Part shown: piece after piece, positions 9,358-21,100 of the stretch | Layout of the letters: the number at the start of each line of letters is the position of its first letter | How positions within the stretch are numbered: the first letter of the stretch is position 1 | Source of the DNA: Chrysophaeum taylorii | Lineage: Eukaryota; Sar; Pelagophyceae; Pelagomonadales; Pelagomonadaceae | Assembly: GCA_029834535.1 (NCBI GenBank) | Contig: JAQMWT010000390.1 | Span: 310,001 to 374,000 of the forward strand | Reading direction: 5' to 3' | Length of the DNA stretch: 64,000 nucleotides | Made by a program: the position numbers and the translations under genes | The notes under the pieces: model-generated | What the model was told of the DNA's origin: nothing | Databases searched by the model: none | What the model saw: the letters and a program-made list of their open reading frames with translations, nothing else

Positions 9358-10064
9358 CTATTTATTTCTAAGAAAACTCGTCATCTCCCAATCGCAGGAC
9401 AACACCCCGAAGGCACGAAAGGCGCACGAACGCGACGAGCCCTGGCGAGGCGATCGTCGCAGGGATCCCGACAAGCGGACCCTATTTGGCGACTCCAACC
9501 GCAGAGCCGCTCTCGTAGTTGTTGCTGAATACGTTTTGCGCCAGAGTCGGCGGCCGTCGATGATCATACGCGCGGCGTCGATCGTCCAAGCCACAGACTG
9601 GGCAGACCAAAAACAACGGCGCCTATGATGCTGATCAGCTTGGCTCTGCGGCTCATAAGCCGGCCTCACTGCGAAGGACAACAATACCGACCTCAGCGCG
9701 AGACGGTCGAGATGATTGGGGGCCCCGACGCCTATGCTTTCGGGACTGTCGTGCGAACGCTCGTCCTGCAAGGTGCCAGAAGAACCTACCGTGTTCAACC
9801 CCAAACAACTATGCTTTTGTGCTCCTGTGGGCCGCTCATGTTGGGTACGGGACGGCGTTCGCAGCGATCGGCTCGTGGCTTCTCCCGTACACCCGTCAAA
9901 TGACCCCCCCCTACCTTACTAGCACCGGCGCATCCACAAATAATCGGTGGTTTTACCACGACATCCGCAGCTCTTTTTCTGGGACAATCGACATGACTGC
10001 ATCGTCGATGCCCGTAGCTATCGCCGACCCAAGAAACCATTTTCTCCGGGCGCCGGCATCGTCT

Positions 10065-10208
10065 GAATGTTGCGGAGGGGCTCCTCGGGCCAGGATGGTC
10101 TTTTTCGGCGGCGAATTTTTTTGGTGGCCATCACTCGAATGTTGCGGAGGGGCTCCTCGGGCCAGGATGGTCATTTTCGGCGGTGAATTTTTTTGGTGGC
10201 CATCACTC
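10065..10208. repeat. Two-copy 72-base tandem repeat
   Basis: The unit beginning GAATGTTGCGGAGGGGCTCC lies at 10065-10136 and again at 10137-10208. The copies differ at two positions only, so the duplication is recent. It is not in a supported gene. Confidence 0.9.
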
Positions 10209-10661
10209 TACACTCGACGGCATATGAAGACAAGGCGGGTTCTTGCGCCTGCCTGGTTTCGTGAAGATTTTTGACGCAAGCGTCAAATCAAGCGCAGCAT
10301 ATTTTGGCCCAAGGGCGTGGCGACGAAGGAGCGCGAGGCGTTCGGCGCGGCAAGTTCGCGGAGCTCGCACGGAACCTAACTTGTAGCCGCTGCCGCCAAG
10401 GTTCAAGCGATGTCGAAGGCCCCTCGCCTCTATCACAGCTTATTTAAAAAAAAAGGTGTTCCACGCTCACAAGAAAGTCCGACACATAGGAATTATTGTT
10501 GAGTGGTTGGACCTCCGACAACGACGACGTGTAGGCCCCAGAATACCTCCGCGTTTCAGGCATCACTCACGTCTTCCCAAAATAATCCTCCGAACACGGG
10601 ATACCTCCGCCTTACTCATTTTTGCAAGGCGCCACCGTTGCATGCACTGTACACCGTGCTT

Positions 10662-10791
10662 TTACCGTCTTCGGGCGGCACCGCCGCCGCCGGCACCCTT
10701 GCTGATGCCTTTAGTACCGGGGGCCGTCGCAGCTACGGGTCGGCGTCGGCGCGGTCGCTGAGCCGGCTGCTGGGTCGTCGACGAGGACGAG

Positions 10792-10823
<32 letters not shown>

Positions 10824-10835
10824 TGCTTTCGCCGC

Positions 10836-10866
<31 letters not shown>

Positions 10867-12287
10867 ATCGGTTTCGTCGTCGGTTTGGAAGAGGAGGCGG
10901 CGGGAGGGTCGACGTAGAGGGGGTCTGAGACGACCTCGTCCCCGAAGTCGTCCTCGTCCTCTTCATCGTCGTCGTCGGGGGAGACGAGGGGGGGGTCTTT
11001 GAAATGGTCGTATTTGAAATGGTGCCTCGGACGGTGCCAGGCGGCGTTGGTGAGCTGGGTCCTGAGGGCCTCGAGGAGGGCGTCGAGCTCCGAGCGGAAG
11101 CGCTGGAGCTGAGCGTCTTTCGCGGCAAGGTCGTCCTTATGCCTCGCCTCGGCCCGCGCGAGGTCAATTCGTGCCGTCGCCTTTGCCTCTTGCACCGCGC
11201 GCGCGACATCGTCTTGGCGGGCTTCGAGCTTGGCCTCCATTTCGCGGACCTGCGCGGCGAGGGCGGAAAGAGCGACGTCGCGGGCGACCTTGGGGGCTCC
11301 GAGGGCGGCCTCGCGGCGCGCGTCGGCCGCGTCGGCGGCGGCGAGGCGCGCGATTTCCTTGTGCTCGGCGAGGGTGGCGGTGAGCTCGGAGATGGAGGCG
11401 TCCTTAGTGGCAGATTCGCGGATCGCGCGGTCGAGGTTGGCGTTAAGAGCGATGGCTTCGCGCGCGGTTTGCGCGCACCGCGCTTCGAGCGCCGTCGTCT
11501 CGGCGGCCGACTCGGCCCTGAGGGCTTCGGCTCTCTCGACGCGCTGTTGCTCGGCACGCACCGCGCCCCGCAGCTCCCTCCCTTCGGCCTGAGATTTGGC
11601 GAGGTCTTTCTCGAGCGCCCGGAGTTTCTGTCTCGTCTCCGCCTCCAACGCGGCCCTGTCCTCGGCGATGGCCGCCTTGAGCTCGTCGACCCGTCGCTCG
11701 TGCGCCGCGCGCAGCGCCTCGAACTCCTCGCGCAGCGCACCGACGCGGCCCTCGTGGTGCTCGCGCTGGGATCCCAAAACTTCCCTATGGCGCTTGACCT
11801 CGGAACGCGCCTCGTCGAGGTCCTTCCGCAGCGCCTCGCATTCCGCCGCCAAAGCGAGCTCGCGCTTGAGGTCGATCGAGGCCGTCGTGGGCCGCGGGGC
11901 GCGCAGCTCGAGCTCGGTCCGCAGCTCGGCGACCTGGCGGGCGAGAGCTCGTTTCTCGGCCGCCGCTTCCCTCTCGGCCGCGGCCTCGCGCTCGCTCGCC
12001 TTTTGGACCGCCGCCGCGAGCCGCTCGTTGTCCCGCTGCAGCTCGTCCAGCAGCCGCTGGTCCGCGTCGGTCCCGGTCGGCTCCACGGCAGCCGCGAAGG
12101 CCGCCAGCGCCAGACTCTCCTCTGTCGGCGGCGAGTACACCGAGGTCGAGGGCGCCTTGCCGATTTCCATTGTCCCAAAGTTCACGTCCGTCGCGCTCTC
12201 GGTGAGAGGAGGCGGGAGCCCCACCGTCGAGAGCCGCGGGGGCGGGGGGGGAGCCTCCTCGTCGTCGCTCGAGAAGCCCACTTCCAT
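10662..12287 (-). CDS. Long coiled-coil protein with acidic and Ala/Thr-rich tail
   Basis: 541 residues from an ATG. Residues 1-70 are low complexity with a poly-Pro run. Residues from about 80 to 400 are continuous heptad-rich coiled coil (for example RQVAELRTELELRAP, DLDEARSEVKRHREVLGSQ). Then comes a His/Phe-containing stretch, HRPRHHFKYDHFKD, an Asp/Glu run, and a C-terminal low-complexity tail of Thr, Ala and basic residues. I do not recognise a family; coiled-coil proteins of this type often serve centrosomes, cilia or vesicle tethers, but that is only a class statement. It is divergent from the acetyltransferase gene, with 397 bases between start codons. Confidence 0.65.
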
Positions 12288-12569
12288 TTGAAGCTGAGGC
12301 GTGAATGAAAGAAAGAAACAAACCCTTCTTCCTTCCTTCCTATACGGAGGAAGGAAGGGATGGCGTCACAGCTGAGTGGTGGTGGTCGAGAGAAGAACGG
12401 GTGAACGAACCAACTGCCGGCCACGTCACCCTTCGCAAATCCGGGATTCAACAAGCCGTTGCAGTTGAGCCGACTGGGCAAATTTCCTTTGCGAGGAAGG
12501 GGAAGAAGAAGAACGGTGCCGGTTGCCGCGGTCCACTACAACAAACAAGCAGTACACTGTACAACAAGG

Positions 12570-12600
<31 letters not shown>

Positions 12601-12684
12601 GGCACAGTCTGTGGTGTGGTTTCCCTTTTTTTTGGTGGTACATCATATTATGGAACCATGAGGCGATGAGAGAAGGAGGCGATA
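12288..12684. promoter_or_regulatory. Divergent intergenic region with a hairpin and (ACT)n tract
   Basis: This is the shared 5' region of the coiled-coil gene and the acetyltransferase. It contains a 9-bp inverted repeat CTTCCTTCC / GGAAGGAAG at 12332-12340 and 12349-12357 with an 8-base loop, and an (ACT)n run at about 12571-12600. No promoter element can be named with confidence. Confidence 0.4.
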
Positions 12685-15121
12685 ATGTGGGGGTGTCCGA
12701 CGTGCGGGGAGCAGGTCGGGTTCAACGCCAAGAGGTGTAAGAGCTGCGGGCGGACGGTGAGCTACATGGGAAACCACAACGTTTCGACGACGACGACGAG
12801 TTGTTCGTCGTCTTCCTCGGAGAGCGAGGAGTCGCGGGCGGCGGCGGCCGCGGCCGCGTCGGCCTTTTTGGCGGCGCGGCGGGGCCAGCAGGCGGCGGGG
12901 TCGTCGGGGGAGGGTTTGGCGACGCGGGCGCAGCTGACCCCGGTCGAGACGTTGGGTGCCGTCGAGCTGTGCGCGCACCTCAACTCGCTTCGGTGCGAGC
13001 AGGTTCACCGCGCGCTCCGGCAGGTCGTGCAGCGGCTGATGCTCCACCCGCTCAACCAGAATTGGTTCAACGCCCCCGTCGACGCCAAGGCGTTGAACTT
13101 GCCCGACTACCACGACTTGATTAAGCGGCCGATGGACCTGGGGACCGTCAAGTCGCGGCTCTCGAACTTGGAGTACCCGAACGCGGAAACGTTCGCGGCC
13201 GACGCGAGGCTCGTGTTCGAGAATGCCATGACCTACAATCCACCTCGGAACGCGGTCCACCACGCGGCCGTCGAGATGTTGAAGGACTTCGAGGCCGATT
13301 TGGAACGGGCGATGGAGCGCCAGAGCAAGCAGGCGGCGCGGTCGGACGAGCACGAGTGCGGTTTGTGTCAGGGAAAGGCGTGCGCGTTGTGCGGCGACAA
13401 GTGTCTCACCTTCGAGACCCCCGCCCTCATTTGCTCGGGGCCGTGTGCCCAGAAAGTGCGACGCGATCAGCACTACCACGTCACGCGGGACGGGTCGCGG
13501 CTCTGGTGCCACAAGTGCTACCTCGGCCTGAAATCGGTCATTCCGCCGCCTCCCGAGCTCGCGGCGGGCGGCGACGAGACGCGGTTCGGCACGGCCACGG
13601 CCTCGGCCAACAACGCCTCGGCGGCCGTGGGGCTCTGGTACAAGCGGGACCTCATCAAGCGCAAGTTCGACGAGGACGTGGCCGAGCCGTGGGTCCAGTG
13701 CGACGCGTGCTCGCGTTGGGTCCACCAGACGTGCGCGCTCTTCAACGCCAAGGCCGAGGCCGACACGGGCGACTCGCACCGTTTCGTGTGTCCCCTCTGC
13801 GAGCTCCAGGCCTTTGCTGCTGCTGCTTCTGCTGCTGCGTCTGCGAACGACTCGGAGGACGAGGACGACGAGGCCTCGGAGGGCGCCGCCACCTCGAACT
13901 CGTCCACGGGCATCGTGAAGCGCGAGGGCTCGGACGACTCGTCCTCCTCGGAACCGACGCCGATTCCAGCCCGAAAGCCCGCGCGGCTCTCGGCGCTCGC
14001 GCCCTCCTCGCTCGTCCTGGAGGAGGAGGAGGAAGAGGAGGTTGAGGAGGAGGGGCCGCGGCGGCCCTCGCTCTGGGGGGAGACGGCCACCAAGTTGCGG
14101 CCCGCGACCGCCGCGATCGAGGCGACTCGTCGCGGCGGCGGCGGAGTCTACGACTTGAAGCTGGTCGAGGGCAAATCGTGGCACGCGGCGGCGGCGGCGG
14201 CCGCCTCGAAAGAAGACGATGATAATGAAATACCACCACCACCACCAGCACCACCAACACCACCGTCGTCGAGCAGCAGTAGCCGGCGGCGGCGGTTAGT
14301 CCAGGAACCATCGACGAAAAAGAAATGGTGGTCGGCGCGCGCGCTCCGGAAGACGCGCATGACCGACCACCTCGAGGCCGCGGTCAAGCGGCGGCTGCGG
14401 ACTTGCGGCGAGGCAGCGGTGGCCGACACCGTGTGCGTCCGGGTGTTGTCGGCCGTCCCCCAGTCGCTGCGGGTCCCGGGGGTCCTCCGGCGCAACTTCA
14501 AGAACCCGGACGGCGGCGGCGGCGAGCTCCCCGAGGTCCTGCCTTTCGAGTCGCGCGCCGTGTCTCTATTTCAACGGACGGACGGCGTCGACGTCTGCGT
14601 CTTCAGCATGTACGTCCACGAATTCGGGGACGAGGGAAGCGAGGGCCCCTCGGCCAAGCGCGTCTACATCGCCTATCTCGACAGCGTCGAGTACTTTCGG
14701 CCGCGGACGGCCCGCACCGCAGTCTACCACGAGCTTCTCGTCTCCTACCTCGACTGGAGTCGCAGACGTGGCTTCCGAGCTGCCCACATCTGGGCGTGCC
14801 CCCCCCAGCGCGGCAACAATTTTATCTTCTGGTGCCACCCGCCCCACCAGCGGACGCCGAGCCGCGAGCGCCTCGCCGACTGGTACAAGGCCATGATCAA
14901 GCGAGCGAGGGACGTGGGGGCCGTGTCCAGGGTGTCGACGCTCTACGACGAATACTACGCTCACCTCGACGAGCAGCGCCGCCGCTGCGCCTCGTCGGCG
15001 GCTGCTTTGGTTTCCGGCGCCAAGGGCCACCACCACCACCACCGCAAGCGCGGGAAGCTCGACGCGGTGGCCCTCGTGCGCCGCGCCTCGAGCCTCTCGA
15101 GCCTCTCGAGTCGCCCCCAAA

Positions 15122-15152
<31 letters not shown>

Positions 15153-16812
15153 CGGATCGATATCCAAAGCCGAGCTTCCCGCGGCGGCGGCGGACGAATC
15201 GTCGTGCCCGGGTCGAAAGAGACCGCGTCCCCCTCCCTCGACGGCGGAAAAACAACCCCTCCCCGACTGTCCGCCGTTGTTCGACGGCGACTACTGGCCC
15301 GAGGAGGCGTGTCGTCTGCACTCGACGATCGAACGACGGTCGGTCAACGGCCGGCCGAACGCCTACGCGTCGGCCCTCAGGTCGGCGGGCGAGGCCTCGC
15401 TCTCCTCCCAGCTCGACTCGCTCCTCAAGCACGTCACGCAGCAACCCTCGGCCTACCCGTTCATGCGCCCCGTCGATGCCGACGCCCTCGGCGTTCCCGA
15501 CTACCACGCGGTCATCCAACGTCCCATGGACCTCGGCACGGTCAACGGCGCCCTCGAGACGGGCAAGTACGAGACGGCCCAGGGCCTCGTCGACGACGTC
15601 CGTTTGGTCTTCCGGAACGCCCAGGTCTACAATCCCCCGGCCCACCCGGTTCACGAGGCGGCGAGCCACCTCAGCCTCGTCTTCGAAAAAAAGCTTCAGA
15701 GCTTGCTCGCGCGACTCAAGCACCGCCTCGACGCCCCCGACCCTAGGGATATCCTCGCGGCCTTTCCGCTCGCCGACGCGGACACCTCCACCGACCCGGC
15801 GGCGACCCTGGCCGCGGCCAAAGCGGCCAAGCGCGCCAAGGCCGCGCTCGCCAAGTCGATCGTTCCGGCGATGACGACGACCACCACGACTTGTGATCGC
15901 CGCGACGAAGACGAGGAGGCGACGCCCTCCGACGAGCAGGAGGTCGTGGTGGAACAACCAACTTCGGTAGAGGCAGCAGATCATCCGGACGGCCGCCGGC
16001 GGCGTCGGGAGGAAACCAAGCGTCCCGCCGCTTCTCGTACCACCACCGCCGCCGATCCCCCGACCAGGTCGACGCGCCGGCGCCGGACCTCGCCCGTTCC
16101 TCCTCGGGAAGAGCCCGCGGTCGCGCCGCAACCCCAATCCCCGCCCGAGGATCCCCCTCCGGTCCCCGCCGAACCCCACTCGGAAGAAGTCTCGTCGACG
16201 CGCTCCTCGGACCCCTGTCCCCGGCTTCCCGTCGAGCTCGCCGCCTCGGTCTTCAAGATGAAAGACTCGCTCTTCGTCTTGCACCTTCAGCCGGAAGCCG
16301 CCGCCGCCGAACCCGCTGCTTCCGTCGCAAAGGATGAGGTAAAACCAAAACCGGGCCGCAAGCGCAGACTGCCGTTCGCGCCCGTGCCCGAAGAGGTCGG
16401 CCCCGCGGCGGCCGCCTCGGACGCGGCCTTCTACGGCAAACCGAGGTTTTCGGAGGACCGCATCCAAGACCCCGACGCCGGCTCCCTCATCTCGTGCTCC
16501 CTCCTCGACTCGCGCCACACCTTTCTCGAAATGTGCCAGTTCTGGCACTACCAGTTCGACACGCTCCGCCGCGCGAAGCACAGCTCCATCATGCTCCTCT
16601 ACCATCTCCACAACCCCAAAGTCGACAGCCTTCGCATCGTCTGCTCGCACTGCGCTCGCGAAATCAGACGCGTTCGCTGGCACTGCTCCACCTGCGTCGA
16701 CTACAACATCTGCCGCGAATGCGAGCGCATCGTCCGCACCATACACTCGCACACCCTCACGCCCTACCGCATCACTTTCACCCGCCGACGCCAACTCTCT
16801 CCCACCGCGTGA
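12685..16812 (+). CDS. CBP/p300-type (KAT11) histone acetyltransferase with two bromodomains
   Basis: 1,375 residues in one frame with no intron. Order: an N-terminal zinc ribbon (CPTCGEQVGFNAKRCKSCG, residues 4-22); a first bromodomain (about 112-212, with LPDYHDLIKRPMDLGTVKS and YNPP); a Cys-rich RING/PHD-like block (about 222-376, including WVQCDACSRWVHQTC); the KAT11 catalytic domain (about 555-770, with VYIAYLDSVEYFRPR, RTAVYHELLVSYLDW and AHIWACPPQRGNNFIFWCHP, as in p300); a second bromodomain (about 908-1015, LGVPDYHAVIQRPMDLGTVN and YNPP); a basic Pro-rich linker; and a ZZ zinc finger (about 1312-1370, CSHCAREIRRVRWHCSTC). It would acetylate histones and transcription factors as a nuclear co-activator. 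CBP/p300 normally has one bromodomain, before the catalytic domain. Here a second one sits between catalytic domain and ZZ finger. No KIX domain is visible. Confidence 0.93.
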
Positions 16813-17104
16813 GAGGCGAGCAATCGCCTGTTTTCGTTCACATTCGCTGCTCCTGGAAAAAAAAAATTACGTCTTCTTCGTACCACCCCCAAATACTCTT
16901 ATTTCTATTCCTTCCCCCCAAAACAACCCCACTCCTCCTTTGTGCCTGCGCATCCCGCGGTCTGCCGAAAGGAGACATCTTTCTTTTTCGCGTCCAACGT
17001 GCTCCTTCCTTCCCTCCTTTCTTCCTGCCTGCTTGAAAATAAATAAACGTCCTCCTCAGGGACCGACCCGACGAACGTGCGAGCGAGCGGTGACCCACCC
17101 GATA

Positions 17105-17135
<31 letters not shown>

Positions 17136-17163
17136 CGTCTGCTATATAGTTACCGACGATCTC
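16813..17163. other. Convergent intergenic region with (CGCA)n tract
   Basis: Lies between the acetyltransferase and FAH-family gene 3' ends. It contains a (CGCA)n microsatellite at 17106-17137. Nothing else recognised. Confidence 0.6.
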
Positions 17164-17889
17164 CTACGACGAGGTCATTGCCGTCGGTTCCAAGATGGTG
17201 AAGCTGCAGGGCGGGACGAGGTCGCGGCCGTCTTTGGTGATGGTACACTCGATCCGGTCCCCGGGCTCGCAGCGACCCACGCCCGCCGGCGTACCGGTAA
17301 AGAGGATGTCGCCGGCCTGGAGCGCGACCTCGTTCGAAAGTTGACGAAGCGCCTCTGGTACGTCGAAGATCATAAGGTCGAGCGCCGTCTTCTGACAAAT
17401 TTCGCCGTTTTTCGCGAGCTGCATCACGGCGTCCTTTGGGAGGCCCTCGGCCGCAACGAGCGGACCGCAGGGCGCCGAGTCGTCGAAGGACTTCGCAGCC
17501 TCCCACGGCCGCCGCTTGGCCTTGGCCTCGTTTTGCAGGTCGCGCCGGGTCAAATCGCAACCAACGCCGTAGTACCCGACGCCGGTGGAGGTCAGCCCGA
17601 CGACCATCTCGCACTCGAACTCGAGCTGGCTCGTTCCCGGGGGGTACCTCACATTTCGAACGCTCGTATCCACAACTGCCTCGCACGGTTTCTGGAAAAA
17701 AAACGGCGCCTCGCGAGCCTTCGTGTCGTCGAGCCCCAAGGCGCGGTGCCGCGCTTCCATTTCCACGGCGTGATCGTAGTAGTTGCGCCCGATGCAGTAC
17801 ACCCGCCGCACCGGAAACAACAACTCGTCGTTGCCGCTGATGACGACGCGCAGGGTCGATCGCGCCGCGGGGGGGACCGCGTATTTCAT
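17164..17889 (-). CDS. Fumarylacetoacetate hydrolase-family protein (FAHD1/acylpyruvase-like)
   Basis: 241 residues, the usual size for the single-domain FAH family. Motifs in order: VYCIGRNYYDHAVEM near residue 30, PFFFQKPCEAVVD, the metal-ligand stretch LEFECEMVVGL (the Glu pair), GVGCDLTRRDLQ (the Asp ligand), and the C-terminal GDILFTGTPAGVG. Known relatives hydrolyse acylpyruvates or decarboxylate oxaloacetate in mitochondria, or cleave bacterial aromatic-degradation products. The exact substrate cannot be set from sequence. The ATG at 17889 is supported by colinearity with the family N-terminus. No clear transit peptide. The copia element sits just upstream of its start, so its promoter may have been displaced or split. 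Confidence 0.88.
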   Translation of the reverse strand: MKYAVPPAARSTLRVVISGNDELLFPVRRVYCIGRNYYDHAVEMEARHRALGLDDTKAREAPFFFQKPCEAVVDTSVRNVRYPPGTSQLEFECEMVVGLTSTGVGYYGVGCDLTRRDLQNEAKAKRRPWEAAKSFDDSAPCGPLVAAEGLPKDAVMQLAKNGEICQKTALDLMIFDVPEALRQLSNEVALQAGDILFTGTPAGVGRCEPGDRIECTITKDGRDLVPPCSFTILEPTAMTSS

Positions 17890-18014
17890 CCTATTAGGGT
17901 AATAGGATTCGGACGATTCAAGGGTCTGGGGTCAAGATATTATTGCGTGGCGCGATGTGGCGGTCTTAAAACCGAACCCCCCCCCTCTTATAGTCTTGTT
18001 ATTATTATTATTAT

Positions 18015-18117
18015 TGGGAGGAAGCTATTCTACACTTACCCCTGCACCACGTATCATCCAGTATCCCTACGTCATTCTCTTATCGCTAGAGTAAAAGGCC
18101 CCATTCCAGTTGTCACA
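18015..18117 (+). repeat. Left terminal repeat of the copia element
   Basis: 103 bases from TG to CA. It matches the last part of the right repeat over about 95 bases, with roughly four substitutions and three short length differences, pointing to an insertion that is not recent. Confidence 0.8.
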
Positions 18118-21100
18118 TGGTAGCAGGTGTTCGTTCGTTTCGATCGAACCTGTGCTTGACTTCACGGCGACTCCTCATCGGCTTCAGTTCATTGCTACGT
18201 GTTCGGTTCGTTATCGTTTATCATGTCCTCGATCGAAATTAAAGATAGCAAGCTTTCGCAAAAACTCGATGCCTTCCGTGGTGAGCGACATCTTTTTCAC
18301 CAATGGACCCGGCGTCTGGAAAACATGATCATTTCCACCGGTGATCGCATTATCTTGACCAATGACACTTTAACTAGCATTTCCGCCTCTGGCTGCTCTG
18401 AAGAAGAATTTGGTCTTAAGCAGCAACGCTGGTACTCTGCACTGTTCATGGCGCTACCAATGCATGATACTGATCGTGCGGATATCCGTGAAAACCGCGA
18501 TATGAACTTCACGCGGTTTTTTTTTACAAGCGCATTACTGATGTTTACATGGGCCATGGAGATCGTGTCGCTCAGTCTGCAATTGCTTCATTGCATTCCT
18601 CGGTGTGCAACAATATCGATGAACTTGAGTCTTTTCTTACAACAAGTTTCATCACTGGTGTTCAAGTTGCTCGACATCATCAAGATTTCCCTGACACACT
18701 TGCATTGCAATTGCTTCGGACGAAAGAAAATCCCCGACTCGATCTTGTCTAAGGATCTCATTGCACTTGATCCTAAACCGCGCACATATGATGGTTTCGT
18801 TGATCGCCTCCACAATAAAGTTTTTGATTATCTTCAGACCAAGTCTGCGCTTGTCCATGCTACGTTCCGTGCAAGTCCCCGTCATCGTGAACGTTGCAAC
18901 TTTTACGGTCGTACCAACCATCCTTCTGATAAATACCTTCATCGCCTCAATGCTTTGCGCTCCCAACAACGTTCTAGCCCTCGCCCATCTTTTCGAACAT
19001 CTTTCCGTAACCGACCTTCATCTTCATTTCCCCGTGGTTTCCATCGCAAGCGCCCACGCCATACTGATCTTTGTCACTTTTGTGGTATTCCTGGCCATCA
19101 CCAGAAAGATTGTCATAAGCGCAAGCGCTATTTGCTCTCACAAGCCACCGCCCGCCCTCGCCATCAATATCAATACCCACCTCGGTCACATCCCCAATAC
19201 CCACATCGTCCCCATCCACCCTTCTACCAAAAGTATCTTTCCGCCCCCATCCCACTCTTGCCTCCATCTCAACCCTCTCCGCCGCTTCTTGCGTTGCCAC
19301 CCTCCACCACACCCTCTGTCCCGCCTTCCACCGCTGTCTCCCTTCCTGGCCCATCTCTTTCTGCACCCACCTATCCGTCTTTCAATTTCCATCCTCCACC
19401 AATGCCCTTACCGCTCTGCTCACCGCCCGTGAGCGCGACTACCTTCCCGGTGCCAACGTCAACCTCTTCAATTCCGCAGCTGGTTTCACTGACCTTGACA
19501 ACAGTCAACAGCACTCCATCACTTCTGCTATCGGCACTGGCTCTGTTTCTGGTTCTGGCACTGCTCACTTAACGTTCCCTTTAATTGATCCTCTTGACAA
19601 TCGTGGTCTTCCTTCTCCTGCACCCACTCTTTCCGCCCCTCATGGCATCCATGTCGCGTTCCCGCATACCCTCATCTCTCCTGGCCTTGGTGACAAACGG
19701 ATTCTTTCGGATCATGCCCTTGAGCAAGTTGGTTACGATTGCCACACCATTCAGGCCGTTGGCCCTGCTCATCCGCAACGTATTTTACGTCACCGCCAAA
19801 CGCATCACGTTATTCCCCTGTTTCGTCGCTGTGGTCTTCTTTTGATCGTCTGTTGGATCGGCAATACGACCGCTGCGCCCTACGCGGACTTCGTTTCCCC
19901 TTTTGTGGCATTTTCTTCTTGCCCCCGTGTCCATGACCCTTGTGCGTTTCCCGCTGTGTCTCAACGCACTCAACTTACCTTCGACCTTTGGCATGCTCGT
20001 CTTGGTCACTACAGTCCCTCTTATATCCGCCGTTTGTCTTCTCTCGCTGTTGGCGCACCGCTTTTCCCGAGCTCCGCGTCTCTTTCTTTTTGTCCTGCTT
20101 GTGCTCTCGGTAAAATGCATGCTGCGCATGTTGGCCAACGTAAAGCACCTGCATGTTCCGCTCCCACTTCGCTTCCTGCCTCCGAGCCTTTGTCTCGTCC
20201 ACGTGCCGTTGCGCCCTACCTTATTATCCACGCCGATCTCATGTTTGCAGGCGTCCCATCCTTCATATATCAAGACCGCGCGATCCTCACGTTTGTCGAT
20301 GATCATACGCGCCGCCGCACACGTTACTTTGCTCCACGACACGATGCACTTACGAACGCTCGTCAACTCGAACTTTTTCTGTCTACCGTGGTTCGCCCAT
20401 TTGGATATCGCATTGCCCTCATCTACACCGATCGTGACCGCTCTCTTATGGGCCAATTCGAAACCTTCTGTCTGGGCAACAACATCGCTCTCAAACGTGC
20501 TCCTGCAGCTCAGTCCAAAACTTCACAGGCGCACGCTTTTTCTGGTGTTGTGGAACGCTCTCATCGCGCAACTGCTGATATTACTCGCACTCTTTCGGTG
20601 TATGCGCACCGTCCACCTGATTTTTGGCGTTGGGCCATGGATACGGCTGACTTCATCTCTGAGCGCATGCCATATGCCTCTAATCCTGGATATATGACGC
20701 CATATCAAATGCTACATGAAACCCTCCCCCGTGTTGATTTTCTTCGTGTTTGGGGCTGTCCTGCTGCAATTCTTACTGGCGACAAATGGCCTACCAAAGC
20801 TATAACCGGTATCTTCATTGGGTATCCCTCTACAGGCCCTGGATATCGCATATTACTTCAACGCGCCACTGATCCTGTCATCCACACCTCGATTGATGTT
20901 GTTTTTGACGAAAATTTTGCTCTGCGTAAGTCTCTGTCCTCTTAACCCCTTCCTCCGCCTCTTGTGGATTCTCGTTTTCCTGACTTATTTTACTACGACC
21001 CTCGTTTATCTTCCGCTGTCGCTCCCTTGTCATCTGTTTTTGATGCTCAGGAGCCGGCCTTATCGGGACTGATCACCCCTGAAACATTATCTCAACCGTC

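Larger units (their letters stand above)
8783..10661. other. Long gene-poor stretch with direct repeats
   Basis: I find no supported gene here. Base composition is closer to neutral than in the flanking genes. The longest frames (for example 9358-9804 minus and 8972-9340 plus) resemble nothing known and lack the third-position GC bias of neighbouring genes. Two direct-repeat structures are listed separately. The stretch may hold decayed mobile DNA. Confidence 0.5.

Noticed and set aside
9358-9804. 148-codon minus-strand frame
   Set aside because: Begins at TTG, resembles nothing known and lacks the composition of nearby genes.
10065-10208. CRISPR-like repeat
   Set aside because: Two adjacent copies without spacers in a eukaryotic window; a plain tandem duplication.
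14566-16794. 742-codon minus-strand frame
   Set aside because: Antisense shadow of the acetyltransferase, a common effect of high third-position GC; it has no recognisable domain.
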